From positions 130,887 to 194,886 of the forward strand of contig JAFLBZ010000004.1 in assembly GCA_017303715.1 (NCBI GenBank): 64,000 nt of DNA, in the 5' to 3' direction. The position numbers and the translations under genes are program-made. The notes under the pieces are model-generated. The model saw nothing but the letters and a program-made list of their open reading frames with translations. It was not told where the DNA came from and made no database searches. Source of the stretch: Rhodothermia bacterium (GTDB lineage: Bacteria; Bacteroidota; Rhodothermia; Rhodothermales; UBA2364). Below, in pieces: positions 26,560 to 35,433 of the stretch. Position 1 is the first letter of the stretch. Every line of letters starts with the position of its first letter.

Positions 26560-28185
26560 ATGTTCGGACTGCAGCAAAAACATATAGATGCGATCAACGC
26601 CTGCTTTGCCCAATACCCACAAATTGAGCAGGTGATACTTTATGGCTCACGGGCAAAAGGCAATTACAAAAACGGCTCCGACATAGACCTGACCATAGTG
26701 GGGGATTTGGACTACAATAGCTTGCTGAAATTAGAAAATCAATTGGACGACCTGCTCCTGCCCTATAAAATGGATCTCTCGCTAAAACATAAAATTACCA
26801 ACCCGGATTTGTTGAATCATATTGAGCGGGTGGGGAAGGTGTTTTATGAGAAGGCAATCGAAAAGGTGTTAAGCAAGCCTGATGCAGCGTATGGAAAACC
26901 AAGCGAGTGGAAAACATATAAGTTGGGGGAATTGATACACTTAGTTGGGGGTGGGACACCAAAAACTACTGTTCCAGAATATTGGAATGGAGAAATTCCG
27001 TGGCTTTCTGTTGTTGATTTCGGAAAAGGACTTAAAAAAGTTTACCAAACCGAAAAATCCATAACCGAAAAAGGGCTTAATGAAAGCAGCACTAAAATTT
27101 TGAAGGAAGGACAAATCATTATTTCTGCCCGTGGAACTGTTGGAGAATTAGCAGTCTTAGGCAGAGATATGGCATTTAACCAATCGTGTTATGGTATTTA
27201 TGCCAATGAAAAAACAGAGAACAATTTTCTTTACTATCTTCTTAAATACAGCATTGTCAAGATTAAGAAAAACACCCACGGGGCTGTGTTCGATACAATC
27301 ACAAAACAAACTTTTGACAATATAGAAGTTTCAATCCCTGAGAGTAAAGAAACCCAAAACCAAATCGCCGCCATCCTCTCCTCCCTCGACGACAAAATAG
27401 CACTCAACCTACAAATGAACCAAACGTTGGAAGCCATGGCTCAGGCCATTTTCAAGGAGTGGTTTGTCAATCTCAACTTCCCCAAAAGTCTGAACCTTGA
27501 TTCATTTGATTTGCCTGATTTACATGATTTAAAGAATCAGGACAATCAAGAAAACCCCAAAAATCACAGTTCAGACAATGGACTGCCGAAGGGGTGGAGA
27601 ATGGGTCCCATTAGAGAATTAATAGATGTGCAAAATGGTTACGCTTTCAAAAGCGGTGATTTTCTTGAAAAAGGCAATAATGGTGTAATAAAAATTAAAA
27701 ACATTTCTAATAATGTAGTTGACATAGTCAATATGCAATTCGTTTCTGATGAAGTTGCTAAAAGCATCGGCAGTCGCTTCAAGGTCAAAAGTGCCGATTT
27801 ACTTATTGCAATGACTGGTGCAGAAGTTGGTAAAGTTGGCATTGTGCCAAACACTGAAAAGAAACTTTGGTTAAATCAGCGAGTAGGCTCTTTTAAGGAA
27901 AAAATTAATTACGCAAAGTGGTTTGTTTATTTGATACTTTCTACAAAAGAATATCAAAACGTATTACTGAGTTCTGCAAGCGGAAGTGCACAGCCAAATA
28001 TTAGTGCAGCACAAATTGAAAGTGTAGAGACATTAATCCCAACTCACAATTTCATTGAAAATTTCGGAGAAATTGTGAACCCAATATTTGAAAAGATTTT
28101 AGATAATTTCAAACAAAACGAAGTTTTAACCCAACTCCGCGACACCCTTCTCCCCAAGTTAATGAGCGGACAAATTAAACTTTAA
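26560..28185 (+). CDS. hsdS: Fusion of MNT-type nucleotidyltransferase with type I specificity subunit HsdS
   Basis: 541 aa in one uninterrupted frame. Residues 1-100 are a minimal nucleotidyltransferase: VILYGSRAKGNYKNGSDIDL (G-S-x-A-x-G ... S-D-x-D-L, about 25-44). Residues about 115-541 are HsdS: TRD1 (EWKTYKLGELIHLVGGGTPK), a central conserved helix (QIAAILSSLDDKIALNLQMNQ), TRD2 (GWRMGPIRELIDVQNGYAFK) and the distal helix (NEVLTQLRDTLLPKLMSGQI). No Met lies between the end of the MNT domain and the first TRD, so a separate internal HsdS start is unlikely. Combined with the upstream HEPN gene, this puts an MNT/HEPN toxin-antitoxin pair inside the specificity subunit. Confidence 0.9.
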   Translation: MFGLQQKHIDAINACFAQYPQIEQVILYGSRAKGNYKNGSDIDLTIVGDLDYNSLLKLENQLDDLLLPYKMDLSLKHKITNPDLLNHIERVGKVFYEKAIEKVLSKPDAAYGKPSEWKTYKLGELIHLVGGGTPKTTVPEYWNGEIPWLSVVDFGKGLKKVYQTEKSITEKGLNESSTKILKEGQIIISARGTVGELAVLGRDMAFNQSCYGIYANEKTENNFLYYLLKYSIVKIKKNTHGAVFDTITKQTFDNIEVSIPESKETQNQIAAILSSLDDKIALNLQMNQTLEAMAQAIFKEWFVNLNFPKSLNLDSFDLPDLHDLKNQDNQENPKNHSSDNGLPKGWRMGPIRELIDVQNGYAFKSGDFLEKGNNGVIKIKNISNNVVDIVNMQFVSDEVAKSIGSRFKVKSADLLIAMTGAEVGKVGIVPNTEKKLWLNQRVGSFKEKINYAKWFVYLILSTKEYQNVLLSSASGSAQPNISAAQIESVETLIPTHNFIENFGEIVNPIFEKILDNFKQNEVLTQLRDTLLPKLMSGQIKL

Positions 28186-28190
28186 AGGCT

Positions 28191-29141
28191 ATGATAAACA
28201 CCATTGAAATTTTTGAAGCGGACAACCGCCAGATTGAAGTTAGGATGTCGTCGGACACCGTATGGTTGACGCAAGCTCAGATGTCGGCTTTATTTGAGCG
28301 AGACCAGTCCGTCATTTCCCGACACATTCGGAATGTGTTTGCAGAGGGCGAATTGGAAGAAAAAAGCAATATGCAAAATTTGCATATTGCAAATTCCGAC
28401 AAGCCCGTAGCGTTTTACAACCTCGACGTCATCATCTCTGTCGGTTACCGCGTGAAATCGCAGCGCGGCACCCAGTTCCGCCAATGGGCTACGCAGCGGC
28501 TCAAAGACTACTTGGTGCAGGGCTACGCCCTCAACCAAAAACGCCTTGAGGAATTGGGCAAAATGGTGCAGCTCATTGAGCAGTCGGGCGGCAGCGCAAG
28601 CCTCCAACTTGGCGAGGCCAAGGGGTTACTGGAGATTTTGAGCGGCTACACCCGCAGTTTTGTGCTGCTCAATCAGTACGACAGCCATAACCTGCCCTCA
28701 GCGCCTTTTAACCCCAATGTTACCTACGAAATAGCGTACGACGAGGCCAGTACCGCCATTGCCGAACTCAAAAAGCAACTCATCGCCAAAAAAGAAGCCA
28801 CCGAACTGTTCGGCAACGAAAAAGACGACAGTTTTTCAGGCATTTTGGGCAATATTGTACAAACCTTTGGCGGGCAATATCTTTACCCCAGCATAGAGGA
28901 GCAAGCCGCCCATCTGCTCTACTTTGTCATCAAAAACCACCCGTTCACCGACGGCAATAAGCGGATCGGCGCGTTCCTTTTTGTCTGGTTTTTGGAAAAA
29001 AACAAACACGCCCTGAAACCCTCGGGCGAACTTAAAATCAACGACAACGCCCTGACTGCTCTGGCGCTGCTCGTAGCCCAAAGCGATCCCGCCGAAAAAG
29101 AACTGATGATCCGATTAGTCTGCAACCTTATCAATGCGTAA
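28191..29141 (+). CDS. RhuM-Fic fusion protein
   Basis: 316 aa. N-terminal RhuM domain (about 1-115): VWLTQAQMSALFERDQSVIS and KPVAFYNLDVIISVGYRVKS, followed by FRQWATQRLKDYLVQGYALN. C-terminal Fic/Doc domain (about 140-316) with active-site motif HPFTDGNKRIGAFLF, the HPFxxGNxRxG signature in the K-containing Doc-like form. Fic proteins transfer AMP or another nucleotide moiety to proteins, or phosphorylate them in Doc. RhuM-Fic genes often sit inside type I restriction operons. It begins six bases after hsdS and ends immediately before the hsdR ATG. Target unknown. Confidence 0.9.
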   Translation: MINTIEIFEADNRQIEVRMSSDTVWLTQAQMSALFERDQSVISRHIRNVFAEGELEEKSNMQNLHIANSDKPVAFYNLDVIISVGYRVKSQRGTQFRQWATQRLKDYLVQGYALNQKRLEELGKMVQLIEQSGGSASLQLGEAKGLLEILSGYTRSFVLLNQYDSHNLPSAPFNPNVTYEIAYDEASTAIAELKKQLIAKKEATELFGNEKDDSFSGILGNIVQTFGGQYLYPSIEEQAAHLLYFVIKNHPFTDGNKRIGAFLFVWFLEKNKHALKPSGELKINDNALTALALLVAQSDPAEKELMIRLVCNLINA

Positions 29142-32100
29142 ATGAGAAACAGCATCACCGAAAACGAAATAGAAGATATTGCCCTTTCCTACTTGCAGGA
29201 CTTGGGATATTCCGCCCTATTGGGCACGGTGATTTCACCAGATGGTGAGCACCCCGAAAGGCAATACAACGAAGTGGTGTTGCTTACCCGTCTGCGTGAT
29301 GCCATAGACAAACTCAATCCCACCCTTTCGCAAGATGCCAAAGAAGATGCCCTGAAAAAAGTATTGCGTACCGAAAGCCCCAATGCCTTAATCAACAATG
29401 AAAACTTTCACCGCTACCTGACCGATGGCGTAGATGTGGAAGTAAGAACCGATAGCGGCATTCGTGGCGAGAAAATTTATATCGTTGATTTTGAAAATCC
29501 TGAAAACAACGAGTTTTTAGCCATCAACCAGTTTACGGTGGTGGAAGGCAACCAAAACAAACGCCCCGATATTATCCTATTTGTCAACGGCTTGCCTTTG
29601 GTGGTGATAGAACTCAAAAATGCGGTGGACGAAAACGCCAACCTGAAATCGGCATTCAACCAACTGCAAACCTACAAACAAGCCATTCCTTCGCTGTTCA
29701 CTTACAACAGTTTGCTCATCATCAGCGATGGGTGGGATGCCCGTTGTGGCACCGTCACCAGCGATTTCGGTAGGTTCATGACGTGGAAGACTCCGCCCTC
29801 AACCCCAACCCTTCTCCCACGGGGAGAAGGGAGCAGCTATCGTGGAAATCTTAAATATTCAGGGTTAATCGAAGAAGCCCGTGAATTAAGGAAAAAGCAA
29901 ACCAAAGCAGAAGAAATCTTTTGGCAATTGGTACGCAATAGAAAATTCAATAATCTCAAATTCAGAAGACAGCACCAGATTGGAAATTATATTGCGGATT
30001 TTTATTGCGATGAGTATAGGTTAGTGATTGAATTTGATGGTGAAATTCACAATTCAACAGAACAACAAAAACACGATAGTAAAAGAGATAAATTCTTGAG
30101 CAGTTCAGGGTTTAAGGTGATTAGATTTAAGAATGAAGAATTGCTAAACGCTCCAGATTCAGTTTTTGAAAAAATCGATAGGGCAATTTTAGGTAATTCA
30201 CAAAAAGTCAATAGCTCCTCTCCCACTGGGAGAAGCGGGGGTGAGGGATTACTTGAAATGGAAGTGATGTTTCACGGAATGTTGAACAAACACACACTAT
30301 TGGATTTAATCCGTCAGTTTATTGTCTTTGAAAAAACAGGTAGTGATGTTGCATGCAGCGTTTCTAAAAAGATAGCCGCCTATCATCAATATTATGCAGT
30401 AAATAAAGCCGTAGAAAGCACCGTAACCGCCAGCGGGCGCCATGGCGACAGGCGTGGCGGTGTCATCTGGCACACACAGGGCAGCGGCAAAAGTTTGAGT
30501 ATGGTTTTCTTTTCCGGCAAGCTCATCATTGAACCGAGAATGGAAAACCCCACCTTGGTTATCCTGACCGACCGTAACGATTTGGACGAGCAACTGCACG
30601 AAACCTTTACCAATTGCCAGCAACTTTTAAGGCAAGAACCCCAAAAAGCCGAAGACCGAAAAGATTTAAGAAAATTACTGAAAGTGGCATCAGGTGGCAT
30701 TGTGTTTACTACCATCCAGAAGTTTATGCCCGTTAGGGCTGACCTGCATATCAGCCCTGATGACAATGTGCTAAACGAACCGGCAGTAGAATACATCGGT
30801 GCAGATATACAAGCATTGAGCGAACGCAAAAACATTGTAGTTATTGCAGATGAAGCCCACAGAAGCCAATATGATTTCATAGATGGCTTTGCCAAACATT
30901 TGCGCGATGCACTGCCCAATGCCACCTTTATAGGCTTCACGGGTACCCCCATTGAAACCACCGACAAAAACACCCAAGCCGTTTTCGGCAACTATGTCGA
31001 TATTTACGACATACAGCAAGCCGTAGAAGATAAAGCCACCGTTCCGATTTTCTATGAAAGCCGTTTGGCCAAAGTACATTTTGCAGACGAGGAGAAAGTA
31101 ACCATAGATGAGCAGTTTGAAGAACTCACAGAGGGCGAAGAATTAAGCAGCCGCCAACAGATGCGTGCAAAATGGACACGCTTGGAAGCGATTGTGGGCA
31201 ACCCCAACCGGCTACAAAAAATTGCCGAAGATTTGATCTATCACTTCGAGCAGCGAAACGCCGTATTGGAAGGTAAAGCCATGATAGTTTGTATGAGCCG
31301 TAGAATTTGCGTTGAACTCTATGATGCCATTATCCGAATTCGTCCGCTTTGGCATTCAGATGATGACGATAAAGGTACTATCAAAGTAATCATGACGGGC
31401 AGCAGCAGCGACGTCCTGAATATGCAATCCCATATTCGCAACAAACCCAGAAGAAAAGCCATAGGCGACCGTTTGAAAAATCCGAACGACCCATTGAAAT
31501 TGGTCATTGTTCGGGATATGTGGCTTACAGGCTTTGATGCCCCTTGTTTGCATACGCTGTATGTGGACAAGCCCATGCGTGGACACAACCTGATGCAAGC
31601 CATAGCACGGGTAAACCGCGTATTTACCGAAGGCAAAGAAGGCGGTTTGGTCGTGGACTATTTAGGTATAGCACAAGAACTGAAAACAGCCTTAGCCGAC
31701 TACACGGCAAGCGGTGGCGAAGGCAAACCCACACTGGATCAGGAATTGGCAGTTGCCAAAATGTTGGAACTGCACGAAGCAATAGACTACCAGTTAAGGC
31801 ATTTTGATTGGCGTAAATTCTTCACACTTACACCCGAAGAAAAACTGAAATTCATTCCTGTCATCGTGGATTACATTTTCAGTCAGGAAAACGGAGAGCA
31901 GAGTTTCACGGAAAACACCAAAAACCTGTTGAAAGCCTTTGCGATTTCCGTTCCCCACGAACGGGCAATGGCCATCCGTGATGATGTGGCCTTGTTCCAA
32001 GCCATCAAATCACGGTTGGTGAAAATATCCGACAGAAACGAAGGCGGTAAAACGGACGAAGAAATGGAAACCGCCATCAAGCAAATCATTTCAGAAGCCA

Positions 32101-32735
32101 TCACAGCCGACAATGTGATAGACATTTTTGATGCCGCAGGACTGAAAAAGCCCAACATTGAAATTCTTGATGAACGCTTTTTGCAAGAACTAAAAGACTT
32201 ACCCCAAAAGAACTTAGCTGTTGAGTTATTGAAAAAATTACTCAAAGACGAAATCAAAAAGCGGACAAAAATAAACTTGGTAGAAAGCAAGAAGTTTTCC
32301 GAAATGTTAGAAGATGCCATCAAACGCTATCACAACGGAATGATTGACGCGGTAGAGTTTTTGGAAAAAGTGCTTATTCCTTTTGCCGAGCAAATGAAAG
32401 AAGCCGATAAACGTGGTGAGAAATTGGGCTTGGATGACAGAGAATATGCCTTTTATACGGCTTTGGAAGTAAACAACAGTGCCGTAGCTGTATTAGGTGA
32501 CGACATACTCAGACATATTGCACAGGAACTTTTAAAGACCGTCCGCAACAGCACAACCATTGATTGGACAATTAAGGAAAGTGTTCAATCTGCTTTAAGA
32601 CGAAACATCAGACGAATTTTACGACTGCACGGCTATCCGCCCGACTTACAAGAAAAAGCAGTTGATACCGTAATCACCCAAGCAAAAATGTTAGCAGAAG
32701 ATATAGTGATGAATGGAGACAAAACAGAACAATAA
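29142..32735 (+). CDS. hsdR: Type I restriction endonuclease subunit with inserted DUF559 nuclease domain
   Basis: 1197 aa, longer than most HsdR (about 1000-1080) because of an insertion. The N-terminal PD-(D/E)xK nuclease is intact: [10 protein letters not shown] (about 141) and VVIELKNA (about 155). The DEAD-like motor has Walker [12 protein letters not shown] (near 446), DEAH in [12 protein letters not shown] (near 569), and GFTGTPIE. The C-terminal helical domain runs to 1197. At about 218-369, between nuclease and motor, a complete DUF559/Vsr-like nuclease domain is inserted in frame. The subunit translocates DNA and cuts unmodified DNA remote from the site. It is the last gene of the operon; the start ATG follows the RhuM-Fic stop directly. 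Confidence 0.93.
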   Translation: MRNSITENEIEDIALSYLQDLGYSALLGTVISPDGEHPERQYNEVVLLTRLRDAIDKLNPTLSQDAKEDALKKVLRTESPNALINNENFHRYLTDGVDVEVRTDSGIRGEKIYIVDFENPENNEFLAINQFTVVEGNQNKRPDIILFVNGLPLVVIELKNAVDENANLKSAFNQLQTYKQAIPSLFTYNSLLIISDGWDARCGTVTSDFGRFMTWKTPPSTPTLLPRGEGSSYRGNLKYSGLIEEARELRKKQTKAEEIFWQLVRNRKFNNLKFRRQHQIGNYIADFYCDEYRLVIEFDGEIHNSTEQQKHDSKRDKFLSSSGFKVIRFKNEELLNAPDSVFEKIDRAILGNSQKVNSSSPTGRSGGEGLLEMEVMFHGMLNKHTLLDLIRQFIVFEKTGSDVACSVSKKIAAYHQYYAVNKAVESTVTASGRHGDRRGGVIWHTQGSGKSLSMVFFSGKLIIEPRMENPTLVILTDRNDLDEQLHETFTNCQQLLRQEPQKAEDRKDLRKLLKVASGGIVFTTIQKFMPVRADLHISPDDNVLNEPAVEYIGADIQALSERKNIVVIADEAHRSQYDFIDGFAKHLRDALPNATFIGFTGTPIETTDKNTQAVFGNYVDIYDIQQAVEDKATVPIFYESRLAKVHFADEEKVTIDEQFEELTEGEELSSRQQMRAKWTRLEAIVGNPNRLQKIAEDLIYHFEQRNAVLEGKAMIVCMSRRICVELYDAIIRIRPLWHSDDDDKGTIKVIMTGSSSDVLNMQSHIRNKPRRKAIGDRLKNPNDPLKLVIVRDMWLTGFDAPCLHTLYVDKPMRGHNLMQAIARVNRVFTEGKEGGLVVDYLGIAQELKTALADYTASGGEGKPTLDQELAVAKMLELHEAIDYQLRHFDWRKFFTLTPEEKLKFIPVIVDYIFSQENGEQSFTENTKNLLKAFAISVPHERAMAIRDDVALFQAIKSRLVKISDRNEGGKTDEEMETAIKQIISEAITADNVIDIFDAAGLKKPNIEILDERFLQELKDLPQKNLAVELLKKLLKDEIKKRTKINLVESKKFSEMLEDAIKRYHNGMIDAVEFLEKVLIPFAEQMKEADKRGEKLGLDDREYAFYTALEVNNSAVAVLGDDILRHIAQELLKTVRNSTTIDWTIKESVQSALRRNIRRILRLHGYPPDLQEKAVDTVITQAKMLAEDIVMNGDKTEQ
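29796..29840 (+). repeat. Left inverted terminal repeat of the DUF559 insertion
   Basis: Starts CCCTCAACCCC and contains the hairpin CTTCTCCCACGGGGAGAAG (29811-29829), then GGAGCAGCTAT. It aligns with the reverse complement of 30211-30247 over most of its length (CCCTCA, CTTCTCCCA, GGGAGA, GGAGC and CTAT blocks shared). Confidence 0.7.
30211..30247 (-). repeat. Right inverted terminal repeat of the DUF559 insertion
   Basis: On the minus strand reads CCCTCACCCCCGCTTCTCCC followed by AGTGGGAGAGGAGCTAT, matching the left repeat with small gaps. It contains its own short palindrome (TCTCCCACTGGGAGA). It codes for the Ser/Gly-rich exit linker in HsdR. Confidence 0.7.
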
Positions 32736-32747
32736 GCCCACTCATTT

Positions 32748-32795
32748 GGTGGCACATTTGCAAAACCATACAAGCCAAGCCGCAAAATAACGTAA
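32748..32795 (+). repeat. Possible degenerate attC-like site after hsdR
   Basis: GGTGGCACA (32748-32756) is complementary, eight of nine bases, to TGTGCAACC at 24305-24313, the bases following the previous cassette junction. It is followed by ATTTGC and ends with GCAAAATAACGTAAACG, giving a short stem and an AACG-T core that departs from AACGTT. If real, the whole restriction operon lies in one 8.5-kb cassette-like unit. Evidence is weaker than at the two upstream sites. Confidence 0.3.
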
Positions 32796-32814
32796 ACGTA
32801 GAAAGAGAAGCGCC

Positions 32815-33267
32815 TTAGCGGTTTTTCTCGTCGTCCATGATGCGTTTTTCCAATTCCAATCCTTGTTTTTTAAGGGCAGCCTCCAATGGACGCAGAACCT
32901 CTTGGATAACGTGCCGTTCCATGTAAGGGATTTTACCTTTGTGTCCCGAAATCAAATATTTTCGATACGCATTGATGTAAATCCGCACAAAGCGTGATTG
33001 AAACATCGTGGCTTCGAGTTGAACCAAGATTTTATAGACCTGAAAGTCGCGGATTTTCTTTTCTTGCGTAACGATCACGCCCTTTGCTGGGCCGTTGGTC
33101 AGTTCCCATCCAGCTTCAAGGAAGGCGGATTTAGCTTTTTCTAATGCTGCCTCACGCGGGGCAGCACGGTAGTCGCGGTAGATGGGCGTTAGGGCTGGGG
33201 TACAGGCACTCCCAAAAAGAATTGGCACAAAGGCAACAAAAAAGCGAATACTTAGGGACATAGACAT
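32815..33267 (-). CDS. Small hypothetical lipoprotein
   Basis: About 150 aa from the Met at 33267 (a second Met two codons on, 33261, is equally good). The signal peptide ends in lipobox FGSAC, so it should be lipid-anchored. The mature part contains REAALEKAKSAFLEAGWELT followed by a beta-rich stretch (GVIVTQEKKIRDFQVYKILV, then RFVRIYINAYRKYL) and a charged C-terminal helix. It resembles small periplasmic lipoproteins of unknown function. It lies on the opposite strand to hsdR and marks the return to core-like genes right of the island. Confidence 0.65.
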   Translation of the reverse strand: MSMSLSIRFFVAFVPILFGSACTPALTPIYRDYRAAPREAALEKAKSAFLEAGWELTNGPAKGVIVTQEKKIRDFQVYKILVQLEATMFQSRFVRIYINAYRKYLISGHKGKIPYMERHVIQEVLRPLEAALKKQGLELEKRIMDDEKNR

Positions 33268-33311
33268 AAGGGTTATAAGCGAATGGCCGCTACATACACA
33301 AAAACCGTCAC

Positions 33312-33352
33312 AAAAAAACGGGTGGTCCACTCACCCATTGGAACCACCCGTT
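33312..33352 (-). terminator. Minus-strand hairpin with T-run, possible end of a small RNA or leader
   Basis: AACGGGTGGT (33317-33326) and ACCACCCGTT (33343-33352) form a perfect 10-bp stem, 16-nt loop, followed on the minus strand by seven Ts (complement of 33312-33318). It is about 195 bases beyond the alpha/beta hydrolase stop and 45 bases before the lipoprotein start. It may terminate the hydrolase transcript, or act as an attenuator or end of an unrecognised small RNA. Confidence 0.65.
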
Positions 33353-33546
33353 CGGCGCTCAGTTGTCTTTGCGCCTGCATTGCACCCTCTTTTGAGCAGT
33401 TGGCAGGAGGTTTAGCCATCCGCTCTTGAATAAAGAAGTATCAAAATCATGCCAAACAAAAAAACGGGCCAGTCTGCCCCCATTTTAGGGTTTTGCAGAA
33501 AAATATGTCTGGTTAATTGGACAACAGTGTATCTAAAGCAAAACGA

Positions 33547-34350
33547 CTAAGCGGCCTCGACCGGACAAACCCTTTTCAGCCAATCCATCAACAGTGCATT
33601 AAATTGTTCTGGATGCTCCATCATGGGGGCATGTCCACATTCTTGTAGAAAATGCAATTCAGCATTGGGTAAACGGGCTTTAAACTCATTCGCAACATCT
33701 GGCGGGGTCAGTTGGTCATTTGCGCCCCAAATAATCAGGTTTGGCATCTCCAATTCGTGCAGAAAATCCCCTACGACATCATGAGCAGAAGAGCGGGCCA
33801 TTGCAATTAGCTTAAGGGCATACTCGCGATTGTTTACAATTTTGCTCACTTCTTCCAGAAAATGATCGTTAAAATGCTTATCCGCATCATAGAATGTGAG
33901 CCGTGCCCGTGAGCGGATAAACTCCAAATCCTTACGGCGGAAAAATTCGCCACGCATAGCCAATTCCCGAATACCGGATGAACCTGCCAGTACTTGTGCA
34001 AAAACATCTGCTTTGTGGTCTCGGATGTAGTGCAAGCCCACTTGCCCGCCCAAGGAATTTCCCACCACAATCATCTTTTCCGGTTTCCCAAGGGCTGCAA
34101 CAAATTGAGCCACATATTTTGCCAATCCGGGCACATGGGTTTGGCGCAAGGGCATTTTATAGCAAGGTAGAAGCGGGACAATGACCCGATAACCAACCTC
34201 GGCAAACGGTGCGACGTTGTTTTTCCAGTTTTCGACATCTCCCAAGATGCCATGCAGGTACAATAAAGCAGGACCATTTGCGGGACCTTCGTCCCAGTAG
34301 GTAAATTCGTCCTTTTGCTTAAACGTAAAAGAATAGGTGGACATAATCAT
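33547..34350 (-). CDS. Alpha/beta hydrolase
   Basis: 267 aa alpha/beta-hydrolase fold enzyme. Oxyanion region LLYLHGILGDVENW (about 29-42), nucleophile elbow VVGNSLGGQVGLHY with the catalytic Ser near residue 98, the acid in IIWGANDQLTPPDVA, and the His in ECGHAPMMEHPEQF. No signal peptide, so cytoplasmic. Family members are esterases, C-C hydrolases and haloperoxidases; the substrate cannot be told. The ATP-grasp gene ends nine bases upstream, so the two are an operon, but I know of no pathway joining them. Met3 is an alternative start. Confidence 0.9.
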   Translation of the reverse strand: MIMSTYSFTFKQKDEFTYWDEGPANGPALLYLHGILGDVENWKNNVAPFAEVGYRVIVPLLPCYKMPLRQTHVPGLAKYVAQFVAALGKPEKMIVVGNSLGGQVGLHYIRDHKADVFAQVLAGSSGIRELAMRGEFFRRKDLEFIRSRARLTFYDADKHFNDHFLEEVSKIVNNREYALKLIAMARSSAHDVVGDFLHELEMPNLIIWGANDQLTPPDVANEFKARLPNAELHFLQECGHAPMMEHPEQFNALLMDWLKRVCPVEAA

Positions 34351-34359
34351 TTTGGTTGT

Positions 34360-35241
34360 TTACGGTCGGGCTAATCGCCGCTGAAGGGCATGGGTAAAGT
34401 TTGCCACAGCGGTTGTAGAGAACCGAAAATACAAGGATGGTTCGATGAGTTCCAATTCCATGACCATAAATTGATTTTTCTCAGGATGTTGGCGCACCCA
34501 ATCTACCCGTGCCTGAAAGGGCAATTCCGGCAATTGTTCTATGATGCGCTGGCTTTGTTGCAATAAGCGATCTGGCGGTTCACATGCAAAAATTTGACCT
34601 CCATGTTCTTCCTGCACCCGAAAATCGCCCGTGCGTGGTTTTTTCAGTATGGCATGGCTGTATTTGCCCTCAAAGAAAAAAAGCGAATATTCCCCTTCAT
34701 GTAGAATTTCAGGGACAAATGGCTGTAGCATAAACGCCCGATCTCGGAAGGTATCGGCTAATATAGGCCATCGTTCAACCACATTTTCGAGAAACAGGCG
34801 GTGGGTATGATCCGCATTGGCCGAGATCACAGGCTTAAGGATGAGTTCGGAAGTATTAAACTCTCGAAATGCTTGAAAAACCTGATCTTGCGTCAAATCA
34901 ACATCCCCCCAAATCGTAGGGACAATGGGGATGCCATGTGCGGCGAGGTCTCGTAAATAGTTTTTGTTGAGATTCCACTTCACCAAAGAGAGGCTATTCA
35001 GGAGCGGGACGCCTGTTTGTTCGATGCCAAGAAGTACCTCAAAAAAAGCTTGTGGCGCCTTCTGATAGTCCCACGTAGAACGAATCACCACCGCATCAAA
35101 AACACGCCAATCTACGCCCGATCTACGCCAAGGAATCATTTTTACCTGCCACCCGTTTTCTTGCAGATTCTGCACCACCAATTCATCGTCACAAACATAG
35201 TTCGTAAGGTCTTCGATTGAAAGAAAAGCAATCCGAGACAT
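34360..35241 (-). CDS. RimK/glutathione-synthetase-like ATP-grasp protein
   Basis: 293 aa. The N-terminal half contains DAVVIRSTWDYQKAPQAFFE, the RSTWDY signature of a subgroup of uncharacterised RimK-like ATP-grasp enzymes (related to cycloserine ligase DcsG). The ATP-binding half shows ELILKPVISANADHTHRL, MLQPFVPEILHEGEYSLFFF and HAILKKPRTGDFRVQEEHGG. MVMELELIEPSLYF near the end provides the Glu/Asn-type metal site (E-L-x-x-P-S-L). Predicted to ligate a carboxylate to an amine with ATP. Operon partner is the alpha/beta hydrolase (nine-base gap). Substrate unknown. Confidence 0.88.
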   Translation of the reverse strand: MSRIAFLSIEDLTNYVCDDELVVQNLQENGWQVKMIPWRRSGVDWRVFDAVVIRSTWDYQKAPQAFFEVLLGIEQTGVPLLNSLSLVKWNLNKNYLRDLAAHGIPIVPTIWGDVDLTQDQVFQAFREFNTSELILKPVISANADHTHRLFLENVVERWPILADTFRDRAFMLQPFVPEILHEGEYSLFFFEGKYSHAILKKPRTGDFRVQEEHGGQIFACEPPDRLLQQSQRIIEQLPELPFQARVDWVRQHPEKNQFMVMELELIEPSLYFRFSTTAVANFTHALQRRLARP

Positions 35242-35433
35242 TTATTTTTTGTTTAGTTAAGGATTCGTTTGGTTAAGGATTCATGCACACACCCAAGATA
35301 AGCCCTAAACACCTTCCCCAAACCGCCCCATCGTTTTTTGGTAGAATCTAAAACTAAACATCGCTCGGCTTTCTGAAAGTTGATTTTATGCCTATCTTTC
35401 GGTTCTTAACCATCAACCATTAACCCCATCAAG

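Larger units (their letters stand above)
29796..30247 (+). mobile_element. In-frame DUF559 endonuclease insertion in hsdR
   Basis: The insert encodes linkers ([14 protein letters not shown] and [14 protein letters not shown]) around a full DUF559 domain (about residues 246-352 of HsdR): [58 protein letters not shown] and [15 protein letters not shown]. The Asp (ADFYC) and Glu-x-Asp (IEFDGE) are the expected nuclease residues. Its ends are an inverted repeat pair. On either side HsdR continues as in normal family members (RFMTWKT before, [18 protein letters not shown] after). Free-standing DUF559 proteins resemble Vsr; here it looks like a mobile cassette tolerated in frame. Confidence 0.72.

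Noticed and set aside
24432-32764. GCACATTTGC repeat at both sides of the restriction operon as insertion-element ends
   Set aside because: A ten-base match alone is expected by chance many times in 64 kb; only the inverted complementarity with the cassette junction is retained, at low confidence.
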